Positions 55,902 through 64,000 of a DNA stretch of 64,000 nt are shown here, one piece after another. The DNA comes from Legionella maceachernii (GTDB lineage: Bacteria > Pseudomonadota > Gammaproteobacteria > Legionellales > Legionellaceae): NCBI RefSeq assembly GCF_900167045.1, contig NZ_FUXJ01000004.1, forward strand, positions 179,776 to 243,775, read 5' to 3'. The translations under genes were made by a program, and so were the position numbers. The notes beneath the pieces were generated by a model. That model saw nothing but the letters and a program-made list of their open reading frames with translations. It made no database searches and had not been told where the DNA came from. Positions within the stretch are counted from its first letter, which is position 1; each line of letters begins with the position of its first letter.

Positions 55902-57617
55902 TTAACTCGGGCTTTTTCCTAAAACGGCGTTTAATAACGCTAAATAATGACTATCTTGCCGGTAATCCTTGCGGAAATAGTGATTAATAAATAAAGTCAA
56001 GGAAGCTTCTTTTGATTTAGGCGGTTTAACCGTTTCAATCTCTAATGCCAGGGCTAGTGCTGCGTGGAGGATGGCCATTTGTTCCACAATAGTTTGAATG
56101 TGCAAACTTTGCGTGGCAGAGGGCATTGTTTTCATAGTGTTAATGGCATTGCTTAAATCGTTCATTTTTTCTTTAATGAATGCCTTATGTTCTGAATGAT
56201 TTGTTAGCTGATTAAATAGCTGGTGCAAATAGTCAAGAAATAGTTCGTCAACTTTAAACTTCTCAATATCTCTTAATGTTTGCATCCATAAAGTGAAATG
56301 AGTGCCTTCCCAGTTTTCACAAACAATGCAATCCCTTAGCAGGCGAGGTAGTGAAGAAAAACTTTCTATTGTTCCGTTGCCAGCCAAAATATCAATGCAA
56401 TGGTGAATGTTTTCTACAGAGCGCTTTGCAGTAAAGTATTTGTTTAAGTTCGCAAGCGTTCTCATGAGCAGTTGTTTTTCTTTAGGTTGTTCTTCATAGG
56501 GGATAGTATCAAGCTCATCTTGGCAGTTGGCCATATAGAAAATACTGGCGATTAAAGCAGTGTTTTCCGCTTTAATGTGGGCAAGTGTTTCTTTGACCAG
56601 AGGGTAATCAATAATTTTATGATTAAAGGCTCGCCGATTGAGTGCGTAATAATAGGCAGTTTGAAAGGCTCGCCGAGCCATACCTAACACAGAAAAAGCA
56701 TTAAATAGACGCGACACATGTAATACATTTTCTAACGCTAAGTGAATTCCTTGATAAAGCTCTCCCATAGGGTAGGCGAGTGCGTCTTCAAATTCAATTT
56801 CAGCGGTTGCCATGGATCGGGTACCAATTTTTTGCTTTAAACGACGCAGCTTATACTGATTTGGTTTGCCGTCTGGTAACCGGCTCGGTATTAAGAAAAG
56901 TCCTAATCCCTTAGTGCCGCTTATATTTTGATCATAGCGTGCTGTTGCTAAAATTAAGTCCGCATTTGCATTCGAACAAAACCATTTTTCTCCTGTTATT
57001 CGCCACGCCTTAAGATCGTCCTGATAAGCTTGTGTAGCGTTCACACCCACATCGGAACCGCCTTGAATCTCGGTCAAAAATTGGGCGCCTGTGTAATTTT
57101 GGCTATATGAAGGTTGAGTTAATTTATCCAAATAAAATGAAGTCTCTGCCAATTTGCAATAATTTTTTAAAACACGAATGACACCCGCCGAACATGCAAT
57201 AGGGCAATTATGTCCTGCTTCCCCTGCGTGAGAGGAAAGAAAAAACAAACTCAAGGACTTATGCATTTGACCTGGTTGGAGTAGATAATGCATCAGATCA
57301 GAGCCGTAAATAATATTTCCAGCAGTCTCATAAGCAGGGTGATGAATCACCCGATCCTCTCGCTCACCAATGCTATTGTAATGTTCAACTTTGGGTAGAT
57401 TCGCATCAAGGTTATTTTCCATGACGAGCGGTTCCAGTTGATAAGCTACACGATGAGCGAAATTGCGCAATTGCCGCATGAATTCGGGGTATTCGATGTA
57501 ATAGCATTGATAAGTATGCAGGAGATTGGAGTCTTCGGTTAAAATGAGGTCCTTAAGCTGCTGATTCCAGTGGTTGAGGTAGTCTCTTGTTTGTTCATAG
57601 GCATTCGTTTCATTCAT
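55902..57617 (-). CDS. Acyl-CoA dehydrogenase family protein (AidB-like length)
   Basis: This is a 571-residue flavoprotein. The middle domain motif FLTEIQGGSDVGVNATQA and then ITGEKWFCSNANADL are classic. A C-terminal helical FAD domain with RRAFQTAYYYALNRRAF follows, then about 120 extra residues. The length and EIQGGSDVG favour the AidB/long acyl-CoA dehydrogenase subgroup rather than short-chain enzymes. The ATG at 57617 follows GGAGACAAGG; the frame extends to a TTG at 57638. It sits 33 bases downstream of ppsR on the same strand, probably in one transcript. Confidence 0.85.
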   Translation of the reverse strand: MNETNAYEQTRDYLNHWNQQLKDLILTEDSNLLHTYQCYYIEYPEFMRQLRNFAHRVAYQLEPLVMENNLDANLPKVEHYNSIGEREDRVIHHPAYETAGNIIYGSDLMHYLLQPGQMHKSLSLFFLSSHAGEAGHNCPIACSAGVIRVLKNYCKLAETSFYLDKLTQPSYSQNYTGAQFLTEIQGGSDVGVNATQAYQDDLKAWRITGEKWFCSNANADLILATARYDQNISGTKGLGLFLIPSRLPDGKPNQYKLRRLKQKIGTRSMATAEIEFEDALAYPMGELYQGIHLALENVLHVSRLFNAFSVLGMARRAFQTAYYYALNRRAFNHKIIDYPLVKETLAHIKAENTALIASIFYMANCQDELDTIPYEEQPKEKQLLMRTLANLNKYFTAKRSVENIHHCIDILAGNGTIESFSSLPRLLRDCIVCENWEGTHFTLWMQTLRDIEKFKVDELFLDYLHQLFNQLTNHSEHKAFIKEKMNDLSNAINTMKTMPSATQSLHIQTIVEQMAILHAALALALEIETVKPPKSKEASLTLFINHYFRKDYRQDSHYLALLNAVLGKSPS

Positions 57618-57650
57618 CCTTGTCTCCAATTGTGCCAAAGAAGTCCCTCT

Positions 57651-58466
57651 CTAAAATTTTCTTTTAATACCTGCTATTGCCAATATTTTGGTAGCGATTT
57701 CCTCGATAGAAAATCGGGTTGAATTAAGATAAGGAATCGTTTCGCGTTTATACATGGCTTCCACTTCGGCCACTTCACGACGGCATTGTTCCATGGAGGA
57801 ATAAGTGCTATTGGGTCGTCGCTCTGTGCGAATCTGCCGTAATCGCTCTGGGTCGATGGTTAAACCAAATAATTTATGCCTGTAAGGTTTAAGTATTTCT
57901 GGCAGTTGGAAATTGGTCAGGTCTTCTTCCGTGAAGGGATAGTTTGCGGCAAGGACACCAAAATGCAGCGCCATGTATAAGCAGCTTGGGGTTTTTCCAC
58001 ACCTTGAGACGCCGATTAAAATGATGTCTGCTTTTTCATAACCCCGCACTTTTATGCCGTCATCATGAGACATGGCGTAATCGACCGCTTCAATGCGATG
58101 GGTGTATATTTTTTGATTTACCACACCATGGGTTTTCCCCACAGTGTACGATGATTTTGCATTAAGCTCAGTTTCAAGGGGACCTAAAAACGTGTTAAAA
58201 AGATCAAAAACATGGGCTTTTGCTTTGCCAATGGTATGAGCGATTTCGGGATTAATCAAAGTCATAAAGACAATGGGTCTTACTCCAGTTTCATCCCAGC
58301 AAGCATTAATGCGTTCGACGGTTGCCTGAGCTTTCTCCACCGTGTCAATATACGGAATGGTAAGTTTATCAAATTGAATGCTTTCAAATTGAGTAATTAA
58401 ACTATTACCAAGCGTTTCAGCAGTAATACCCGTACCATCTGAAATCATGAAAACATTTCGCTTCAT
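57651..58466 (-). CDS. ppsR: PEP synthase regulatory protein (kinase/pyrophosphorylase)
   Basis: This is a 271-residue DUF299-family bifunctional protein that inactivates PEP synthase by ADP-dependent phosphorylation and reactivates it by phosphate-dependent pyrophosphorylase action. The P-loop GVSRCGKT is at residues 152-159, and VFMISDGTGITAETLG opens the protein. Its target ppsA is not in this window. The ribosome site is GAGGCAC. Confidence 0.93.
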   Translation of the reverse strand: MKRNVFMISDGTGITAETLGNSLITQFESIQFDKLTIPYIDTVEKAQATVERINACWDETGVRPIVFMTLINPEIAHTIGKAKAHVFDLFNTFLGPLETELNAKSSYTVGKTHGVVNQKIYTHRIEAVDYAMSHDDGIKVRGYEKADIILIGVSRCGKTPSCLYMALHFGVLAANYPFTEEDLTNFQLPEILKPYRHKLFGLTIDPERLRQIRTERRPNSTYSSMEQCRREVAEVEAMYKRETIPYLNSTRFSIEEIATKILAIAGIKRKF

Positions 58467-58696
58467 TCATGTGCCTCGTTCGTTAAGCAAAAATACACTC
58501 CTAGAGGAATTCTAAAGGATTAATTCTTAGGCTGCTAGGCGACCTTAATAAATTAGCCTGCCCTAATTTTATTAAACCTTGGCAAGTCCCTAAGCTTCTG
58601 CTATGGTGAGTATATAATAAAATATGAATTAGTATCTGTAATCAATAAGATAAATGCGCATCAAGCGCTTTTTTGCTGTGTTTAATTCCAGGATAA
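58467..58696. promoter_or_regulatory. Divergent intergenic region with a TATAAT
   Basis: This 230-base gap lies between divergent ppsR and the 150-residue membrane protein gene. A TATAAT lies at 58613-58618 on the plus strand without a convincing -35. Nothing else is recognisable. Confidence 0.35.
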
Positions 58697-59149
58697 ATGA
58701 GTATGGAACGAGATCGGTTTCAACATCATGGCATGCTCTTTGTTGTAGGTCTTGTCTGCATGCTAGCGAGTTTAAGTCTATTTGCATTTGGCTTTTATGT
58801 TCTGCCATACCTTTTATGGAACTGGAGTTATGGGGTACCCGAATTCGTTCTTAACTTGCGAGAGTGGTATAAAGAATCGTATGAATTTACCGAGTCTGGT
58901 TCTGCATGGATGGTTTTTTTCACGTTTATTATTCCAGCTATCATTACTGGACTCATCTCTCAATTCTCATCAAACTATATCGACAATGAAATTTACCATT
59001 TGAATGAAGAGAAATTAGAAAAGCGTTCAGAAATTAAAAGGGATATGCAAGAAACACTGAGTTTTGGATTGAAAGTGTTTCTTCTTATCATTCTGGTCTT
59101 AGTGGCTGTTACTCTGGTTGAATGGTTGGTTGCACCTCCAACTGTCTAA
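58697..59149 (+). CDS. Unknown membrane protein
   Basis: This 150-residue protein has three hydrophobic helices (about 13-38, 72-92 and 123-143). A charged loop about 95-120 (NEEKLEKRSEIKRDM) precedes the last helix. I recognise no family. The start has AGGATAA upstream. It is followed after 10 bases by the next gene, so the two are probably a pair. Confidence 0.6.
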   Translation: MSMERDRFQHHGMLFVVGLVCMLASLSLFAFGFYVLPYLLWNWSYGVPEFVLNLREWYKESYEFTESGSAWMVFFTFIIPAIITGLISQFSSNYIDNEIYHLNEEKLEKRSEIKRDMQETLSFGLKVFLLIILVLVAVTLVEWLVAPPTV

Positions 59150-59159
59150 AGGAGCGTAT

Positions 59160-59741
59160 ATGTTTCTTAAACGTTTTAAAATTAGAAAAATGACTAAAAA
59201 AATAAAGTCAATGCAGCAGCACCGTGTCCATAATCAGCCCAAAGATGAAGTGTTAGCAAAAGAAATGGCTATTTATCATGAGCTGGCTGGCCTTTACCAG
59301 TCTTTAATCGGGCATAAATCTTATCCTTATGCAGCAGAAATGGTTAGAGCTTGTCTTCGTACTGCTTCAACCTTAGATGATTCCAAAGCGCAATATGAGG
59401 TGGGCAAAAAATTACTGGATGAAGCAAAATTTCGTACCGAATTACAAAAAGAAGGGATTTTCGCAAGCCCAAGTAATGAGCACCAAGCAAAACTGCTCTT
59501 TGAAGAGGCGTTAGCCTATTTGCAATCGGCTGAAAAACTGGGGCATGCTGAAGCGAGACGTCTACACGGTCTTTGTTATATTAATGGATGGGGAGTAATC
59601 CCTGACAAAGACAAAGGTTTTGAATTAGTGGTCCAAAGCATAGAGCAAGAAAACAGTTGGGATAAGGTACCGCAAATTTTTGCCTCCATTGGATTGAATA
59701 AGCCTGAGTTCTTTTCAGCTTTAATGAAGCATAGAAAATAA
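59160..59741 (+). CDS. Sel1/TPR-like repeat protein
   Basis: This 193-residue soluble protein begins with a basic stretch (FLKRFKIRKMTKKIK) and has helical repeats. One Sel1-like unit is clear near residues 120-150: AYLQSAEKLGHAEARRLHGLCYINGWGV. The ATG at 59160 is set by AAGGAGCG; the longer frame back to 59118 overlaps the upstream gene. Sel1 proteins are common in Legionella, some acting in host interaction, but this one has no signal peptide and its role is unknown. Confidence 0.65.
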   Translation: MFLKRFKIRKMTKKIKSMQQHRVHNQPKDEVLAKEMAIYHELAGLYQSLIGHKSYPYAAEMVRACLRTASTLDDSKAQYEVGKKLLDEAKFRTELQKEGIFASPSNEHQAKLLFEEALAYLQSAEKLGHAEARRLHGLCYINGWGVIPDKDKGFELVVQSIEQENSWDKVPQIFASIGLNKPEFFSALMKHRK

Positions 59742-59750
59742 AGTATGTCA

Positions 59751-60010
59751 TCTTGAATGTAGTGAGAGATCCCCTTGGTGGGGTTACTGCCAAGAGTCGG
59801 AAGGTCCCTCGCTTTGCTCGGGATGACGGCGAGATTGTCGTCCTGAGCGAAGCGAAAGATCTCCTAGATGGAGTTACTGCCAAGAGTCGGGAGGTCCCTC
59901 GCTTTGCTCGGGATGACGGCGAGATTGTCGTCCTGAGCGAAGCGAAGGATCTCCTAGATGGAGTTACTGCCAAGAGTCGGGAGGTCCTTCGCTTTTGCTC
60001 AGTACGACAG
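59751..60010. repeat. Three-copy 90-bp tandem array of the dispersed element
   Basis: ggtccctcg or its variant recurs at 59803, 59893 and 59983 (period 90). Each unit is the same inverted pair plus gttactgccaagagtcgg spacer as in the 28925-29450 array. It occupies the convergent gap between the Sel1-like gene and the hydrolase gene. The 125- and 130-codon frames over it are artefacts. Confidence 0.9.
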
Positions 60011-60022
60011 TTTGTTGTCGCC

Positions 60023-61165
60023 TCAATTAGTTATCTTCGTGACAAAATGCTCCGGAACAATTTTTTGCAATTGTTCATTGATACTTTTAACTCTCGACTC
60101 CAGCTCTTCAATTTGATTAGCACTTGCTGAGGCCCCCTTTTCACCCACAAAGAAAAAATGATTACCATGAACGCTCAGTTTTAAATAATCAGGTGTCTCA
60201 TCAATCAGATGTGCTAATTTTGACCATTGTTCGGCTGTGAGTTTGTTTAAATCATTTCCCTTAAGATAACGGTTGTAAATCATTTCACTTCTTAAAAAGT
60301 CCCAAGCAGAGGGGTCAATCAGGGAGATCTTAGCTGTTGCTGGGGCATCATCTTCTATTAGGCCAATCCAGGGGGTGGTAGCGAAATTAAATACCCCGCC
60401 ATCGTTTAAGGTTTGCTGAACATTTTTTATCAATTGCCCATTTTGATGAATATAACCTTCAGCAGCAATTGCAACAGGTATATGGCCCACAAATTGAGAT
60501 AAATAAACGGACTGTGGGATAATGACATGATTATTATAGCGGTTTTGTTCATCAAGCATCTGAGTAAACATAGGATAGAGGACAGTACGATCAACTAAAT
60601 GGTTAGATCGCATGGTCTTAGTCTCATAGGGGCCTGATTGCATGACATAAGGGAGTGGAGGTACAGCTGCTAAGCCAATAAATAATTCCACATTAAGTCC
60701 CTGTTTTTTTGCTGCTGCACTTACAGTTTGTTCAGTTGAGCCGCCCATGCTCCATCCTAAAAGGATAATTTTATTGCTCAATTTGTTTTCATCAATTATT
60801 TTTCTAGCGATCTCGGCAATTTGTTCACCCCAATCAGTTATGGAAAAATGAGGATAAACTTTGGAGTAAACAGGATTTTCTAGGGGATAAGAAATTCCTA
60901 AAAAAGAATAGCCTTTTTTATTTAACCAGTAGCTTAAAAAATCTTGTTTTTTGCCACCTGGATAGCCGTACGCAATTCTTGCTAAGTGAGAATCTCCAGG
61001 AACAAAAATAACTAAGGGTTTAGATGGGGCGCCTTTTGAAAAGTAAACTAACGTTTCCGCTCCCGCAGCCTCCATAAGTATTTCTCCGGGGTAGAGGGCA
61101 GCATTGGCAACCGAAATTGAAGCAGAAAAGAAAATTAACAGGAAAATGCGTGCTATACCATTCAT
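60023..61165 (-). CDS. Secreted alpha/beta-hydrolase
   Basis: This 380-residue protein has a signal peptide (NGIARIFLLIFFSASISVANA). The alpha/beta-hydrolase core has a nucleophile elbow GWSMGGS (Ser139) and an oxyanion-type stretch VIFVPGDSH. A His near the C-terminus (VHGNHFF) is a plausible third catalytic residue. Substrate is unknown (lipase, esterase or peptidase). Exported hydrolases in Legionella-like bacteria often leave by type II secretion, and pilD, which processes that system's pseudopilins, is the next gene upstream on the same strand after 49 bases. Confidence 0.65.
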   Translation of the reverse strand: MNGIARIFLLIFFSASISVANAALYPGEILMEAAGAETLVYFSKGAPSKPLVIFVPGDSHLARIAYGYPGGKKQDFLSYWLNKKGYSFLGISYPLENPVYSKVYPHFSITDWGEQIAEIARKIIDENKLSNKIILLGWSMGGSTEQTVSAAAKKQGLNVELFIGLAAVPPLPYVMQSGPYETKTMRSNHLVDRTVLYPMFTQMLDEQNRYNNHVIIPQSVYLSQFVGHIPVAIAAEGYIHQNGQLIKNVQQTLNDGGVFNFATTPWIGLIEDDAPATAKISLIDPSAWDFLRSEMIYNRYLKGNDLNKLTAEQWSKLAHLIDETPDYLKLSVHGNHFFFVGEKGASASANQIEELESRVKSINEQLQKIVPEHFVTKITN

Positions 61166-61213
61166 TTCATTAGCTGCTCTTGGATAATCTTCTTGTTAGG
61201 AGTTTAGCAGAGA

Positions 61214-62068
61214 TTAAAACCAGGTAGACAAATACCAATGCATAATTGCCTTACCCAAAAAAAGAGAAAACATTCCCGCCAAGCAAAGGAAAGGTCCAAA
61301 AGGAATAGGAGTATCTTTGGTTTTACCTCGGTATTTTAGATAAGCGAAGCCTACTATTGCTCCTGTGAGCGATGCAAATAATAGAATTAATGGCAGTTGA
61401 ACCCAACCAAACCAGGCTCCAAAGGCAGCAAATAACTTAAAATCGCCATTACCCATACCTATTTTATGCGTGAATAAATAAAATAGTTGTATAAAAAGCC
61501 ATAAGGCAAGATAGGCCAATGCAGCACTAAGCACAGCATCAGGCAGCGTGGTGAATAAAGATTGCGTATTTGCAATAAGACCAAGCCAAAGTAAGCTTAA
61601 GGTAAGGCTATCAGGAAGTAATTGATGTTCCAAATCGATAAAGAAAAGGACAATGAGAATCCAAATAAAAAGCAAGACAAATAGCAATGTAATGCCAAAA
61701 CCAAAATACCAAGCGGCTAATAGCGAAAATAAGCAACTTAATAGCTCAACCATCGGGTAGCGGAGGGGAATAGGTTGTTTGCATGTTCGACACCGACCAC
61801 GGAGTAAACAATAGCTGAGCAGAGGAACATTAAATCGAGCGGGGATAGGCGTTTTGCAAGCAGGACAAAAAGAGCGTGGAAGAAATAGATTGAGTTTACT
61901 TTGGGGTTTAAATGGTGTTCCTTGGCGGCACTCATTTTCCCGCTCGGCTTGTAACATCAATGGCAAACGATAAATAATAACATTCAAAAGGCTACCAATA
62001 GCAAGAGCTAAAATTGCCAATAAGGTAAACGCTGCAGGTAAATGAGTTATTTCAAATGGGCTGAACAT
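61214..62068 (-). CDS. pilD: Prepilin peptidase/N-methyltransferase PilD
   Basis: This is a 284-residue membrane aspartyl protease that cleaves and methylates type IV prepilins and type II pseudopilins. The two CxxC pairs of the cytoplasmic methylase region (FCPACKTP and RCRTCKQP) are intact. The catalytic aspartates lie in FIDLEHQLLPD and MGNGDFKLFAAFG. It has about eight membrane helices. It lies 3 bases after pilC. Confidence 0.96.
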   Translation of the reverse strand: MFSPFEITHLPAAFTLLAILALAIGSLLNVIIYRLPLMLQAERENECRQGTPFKPQSKLNLFLPRSFCPACKTPIPARFNVPLLSYCLLRGRCRTCKQPIPLRYPMVELLSCLFSLLAAWYFGFGITLLFVLLFIWILIVLFFIDLEHQLLPDSLTLSLLWLGLIANTQSLFTTLPDAVLSAALAYLALWLFIQLFYLFTHKIGMGNGDFKLFAAFGAWFGWVQLPLILLFASLTGAIVGFAYLKYRGKTKDTPIPFGPFLCLAGMFSLFLGKAIMHWYLSTWF

Positions 62069-62071
62069 ACG

Positions 62072-63283
62072 CTACATCACCGAACCGAGTTTAAAAATAG
62101 GGAGATACATGGCAATTACCAGTGTGCCGACAATTAATCCTAGTATTGCCATAATTGTCGGCTCTAGCAAGGTATTTAAGAGATCGACTGCGTTGTTGAT
62201 CTCCTCTTCATAATAATGAGCTACTTTGCTGAGCATCGATTCCAATGAGCCGGATTCCTCACCAATGGCAATCATTTGTACGACTAAATGAGGAAAGAGG
62301 AATGTGTTTTTCATGGCAAGATGCAGAGATTGCCCTGAATAAACCTCGTTTTTAATCTGGTGAATCGCATTAACATAGACCCCATTCGCTGTTACTCCTT
62401 CAGCAGCATTTAATGCATTAAAAAGAGGAAGTCCAGCCGCAAAACTGATCGCTAGGGTTTGACATAATCGTGCAATGATTGCTTTGGTAATAAGGGCGCC
62501 GAAAATAGGAAATTTTAAGAGCAGTTGATCCAAAAATTGGTTGAAAGAGGGCTGGTGTTTTTTAAATTTAAAAAGGCCATAGCTTAGTGTTAGAGCAACA
62601 AAAAAAAGCGGTAATCCATAAGTTCTATTCCAAGTCGAGCATTGGATGACCACCTGAGTAAGTAAAGGAAGGGTAGCACCAAAGTTTTTAAATAACGATT
62701 CGAATTGAGGGACAACAAAGTTTAAAAGTACAAAACTGACTGAGCAAGCCACGAATAAAACGCTCGTAGGATAGATTAAGGCTTTTTTTAGTTTTCGTTT
62801 GATGACCTCTAATTTTTCCTTGTAATTCGCAAGGCTTTCAAGCATGACATCGAGATTACCTGTTTTTTCACCCACAGAAATTAAATGACGGGACAATTCA
62901 TTAAATAGAGTAGGGTAGTGATGTAAAGCTTCAGACAATGAAAACCCATTCATAACGTGCTTTTTTATGTCTTCAACTAACCATTTCGAGCTTAAGCGAT
63001 TTTGGCTTTTTGCAACGATGTCAAAAGCCTGAAGCAAAGAAATTCCGGCTTTAAGTAAGGTTGCAGTTTGGCGGCAAAAAACAGCGATTTCAGTTTGGGT
63101 AATTTTTTTTCTATTAAAGAGGAGCATGTATTTTGGGGTTATTTTTTGACTACGGATACCCTGTTTATGAAGCTCAACTTTAACGAAAGCAACACTACTT
63201 GCCTCTATGACGCCTTGCACTTTCTCACCCAATGTATTGAGGCCTTTCCAGTAATAACGATATTTGGTTTTACTCATTCGCAT
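62072..63283 (-). CDS. pilC: Type IV pilus inner-membrane platform protein PilC
   Basis: This is a 403-residue GspF/PilC-family protein with two repeated T2SF domains (QTATLLKAGISLLQAFDIV and CQTLAISFAAGLPLFNALNAAEG) and three or four membrane helices, ending at a typical C-terminal helix. Its start overlaps the pilB stop by one base in TAATG, indicating coupling. Confidence 0.96.
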   Translation of the reverse strand: MRMSKTKYRYYWKGLNTLGEKVQGVIEASSVAFVKVELHKQGIRSQKITPKYMLLFNRKKITQTEIAVFCRQTATLLKAGISLLQAFDIVAKSQNRLSSKWLVEDIKKHVMNGFSLSEALHHYPTLFNELSRHLISVGEKTGNLDVMLESLANYKEKLEVIKRKLKKALIYPTSVLFVACSVSFVLLNFVVPQFESLFKNFGATLPLLTQVVIQCSTWNRTYGLPLFFVALTLSYGLFKFKKHQPSFNQFLDQLLLKFPIFGALITKAIIARLCQTLAISFAAGLPLFNALNAAEGVTANGVYVNAIHQIKNEVYSGQSLHLAMKNTFLFPHLVVQMIAIGEESGSLESMLSKVAHYYEEEINNAVDLLNTLLEPTIMAILGLIVGTLVIAMYLPIFKLGSVM

Positions 63284-64000
63284 TAGTCTCCAATAACACG
63301 ATTTATTTCTTCAATCGTGGTTAATCCCTGTTTTACTTTTTCAAGACCTGATTGGTAAATAGAAAGCATGCCTTCGATCTGAGCCTGCTTCTGAATTTCA
63401 AAGGAGTTTGCGCCAGCTGCAATCTGCTGCCTGAGTTTTGGGGATATTGGCATCACTTCAAATAAACCCAATCGACCCCAATAGCCATTCATACAATACT
63501 CACATCCGTTGGCTTGATATAGATTCACAATCTCCTCTGAGTGTAAACTAAGCTGTGATAAATCCTGTTGGGTTGGGTTAGTCGGTCTTGTTTTGCATCG
63601 ATTGCACAAGCGTCTGACGAGTCGCTGCGCAATGAATAAGAGAGCTGAGTGGGCGATATTAAACGCGGGAACACCAAGATTAATGAGACGAGTCAATATT
63701 TCCGCGGCATTATTCGCATGCAGAGTGGACAGGACAAGATGACCCGTTTGGGCTGCTTTGGTTGCAATTTCAGCCGTTTCTACATCACGAATCTCACCCA
63801 CCATGATGATGTCAGGATCTTGCCTTAGAAAAGCACGTAAAATTGTGGAGAAAGTTAAGCCTGATTTCGGATTGATATTGACTTGATTGATGCCTGGTAT
63901 TTTAATTTCAACTGGATCTTCAATGGTAGAGATATTTTTTTCTTTAGAATTTAAGAAGTGAAGTGCAGTATAGAGAGATAGGGTTTTACCACTTCCCGTT
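63283..64000 (-). CDS. pilB: Type IV pilus assembly ATPase PilB (C-terminal part; cut by window edge)
   Basis: The frame is open from its stop at 63283 to the right edge, about 239 codons, so the gene begins outside the window. At the edge it reads TGSGKT (Walker A), then [16 protein letters not shown] (Asp box), then [18 protein letters not shown] (Walker B region) and [14 protein letters not shown] (His box). A tetracysteine zinc site follows: RLCNRCKT and [12 protein letters not shown]. This is the extension ATPase of type IV pili. Confidence 0.95.
   Translation of the reverse strand, partial: TGSGKTLSLYTALHFLNSKEKNISTIEDPVEIKIPGINQVNINPKSGLTFSTILRAFLRQDPDIIMVGEIRDVETAEIATKAAQTGHLVLSTLHANNAAEILTRLINLGVPAFNIAHSALLFIAQRLVRRLCNRCKTRPTNPTQQDLSQLSLHSEEIVNLYQANGCEYCMNGYWGRLGLFEVMPISPKLRQQIAAGANSFEIQKQAQIEGMLSIYQSGLEKVKQGLTTIEEINRVIGD

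Overview
The window looks like chromosome of a Legionella-like gammaproteobacterium (order Legionellales). It is moderately AT-rich, with almost entirely gammaproteobacterial housekeeping genes. Between them sit several long, unrecognised, eukaryote-interaction-style proteins: a 1463-residue coiled-coil protein, a PP2C-like phosphatase and a Ser/Pro-rich 673-residue protein. The order lpxH, unknown, miaE, unknown, ndk, rlmN, pilW, rodZ, hisS matches, as far as I remember it, the L. pneumophila neighbourhood that holds the Dot/Icm effector RavY and the coupling-complex subunit DotZ. The genus call is inference; no rRNA or other taxonomic marker gene is present.

Layout. 1-510: tandem 62-bp repeats. 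555-3114: cytochrome b561, a frameshifted Phd-type antitoxin remnant, ygfZ, and sdhE-ygfX. 3236-8894: ruvB-ybgC-tolQRAB followed by an exported S1/P1 nuclease where pal often lies. 9121-15775: two divergent effector-like genes (PP2C-like; giant coiled coil with a candidate PmrA box). 15888-19049: alpha2beta2-type pyruvate dehydrogenase genes E1alpha-E1beta-E2. 19262-21283: an unknown effector-like gene. 21381-28894: pabB-nudL, fadD, minC-lpxH-(RavY candidate), miaE and the DotZ candidate. 28925-29450: a six-copy repeat array. 29544-38710: ndk, rlmN, then pilW-rodZ-hisS-yfgM-bamB-der and an exported conserved protein. 38852-42614: usp, folK-pcnB, and a TerC-family gene with hemJ. 42838-45504: a 58-residue rubredoxin gene divergent from hemL and an adenosine kinase. 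45575-50961: pta-ackA and mnmC. 51067-58466: a small unknown, a PhzF-family gene, prpBCD, an acyl-CoA dehydrogenase and ppsR. 58697-61165: two unknowns and a secreted alpha/beta hydrolase. 61214-64000: pilB(partial)-pilC-pilD.

How the genes fit together. Envelope integrity is served by Tol, BamB, LpxH and RodZ. Central acetyl/propionyl metabolism is served by PDH, Pta-AckA, the methylcitrate genes, FadD, the acyl-CoA dehydrogenase and the PEP-synthase regulator. Type IV pili and type II secretion share PilD, and the exported nuclease and hydrolase are plausible type II cargo.

A conspicuous dispersed repeat, built from inverted copies of an element with core cctgagcgaagcgaaggatc, fills many intergenic gaps and is over-represented between convergent genes. 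Effector assignments rest on architecture, context and memory of synteny, not on database searches.
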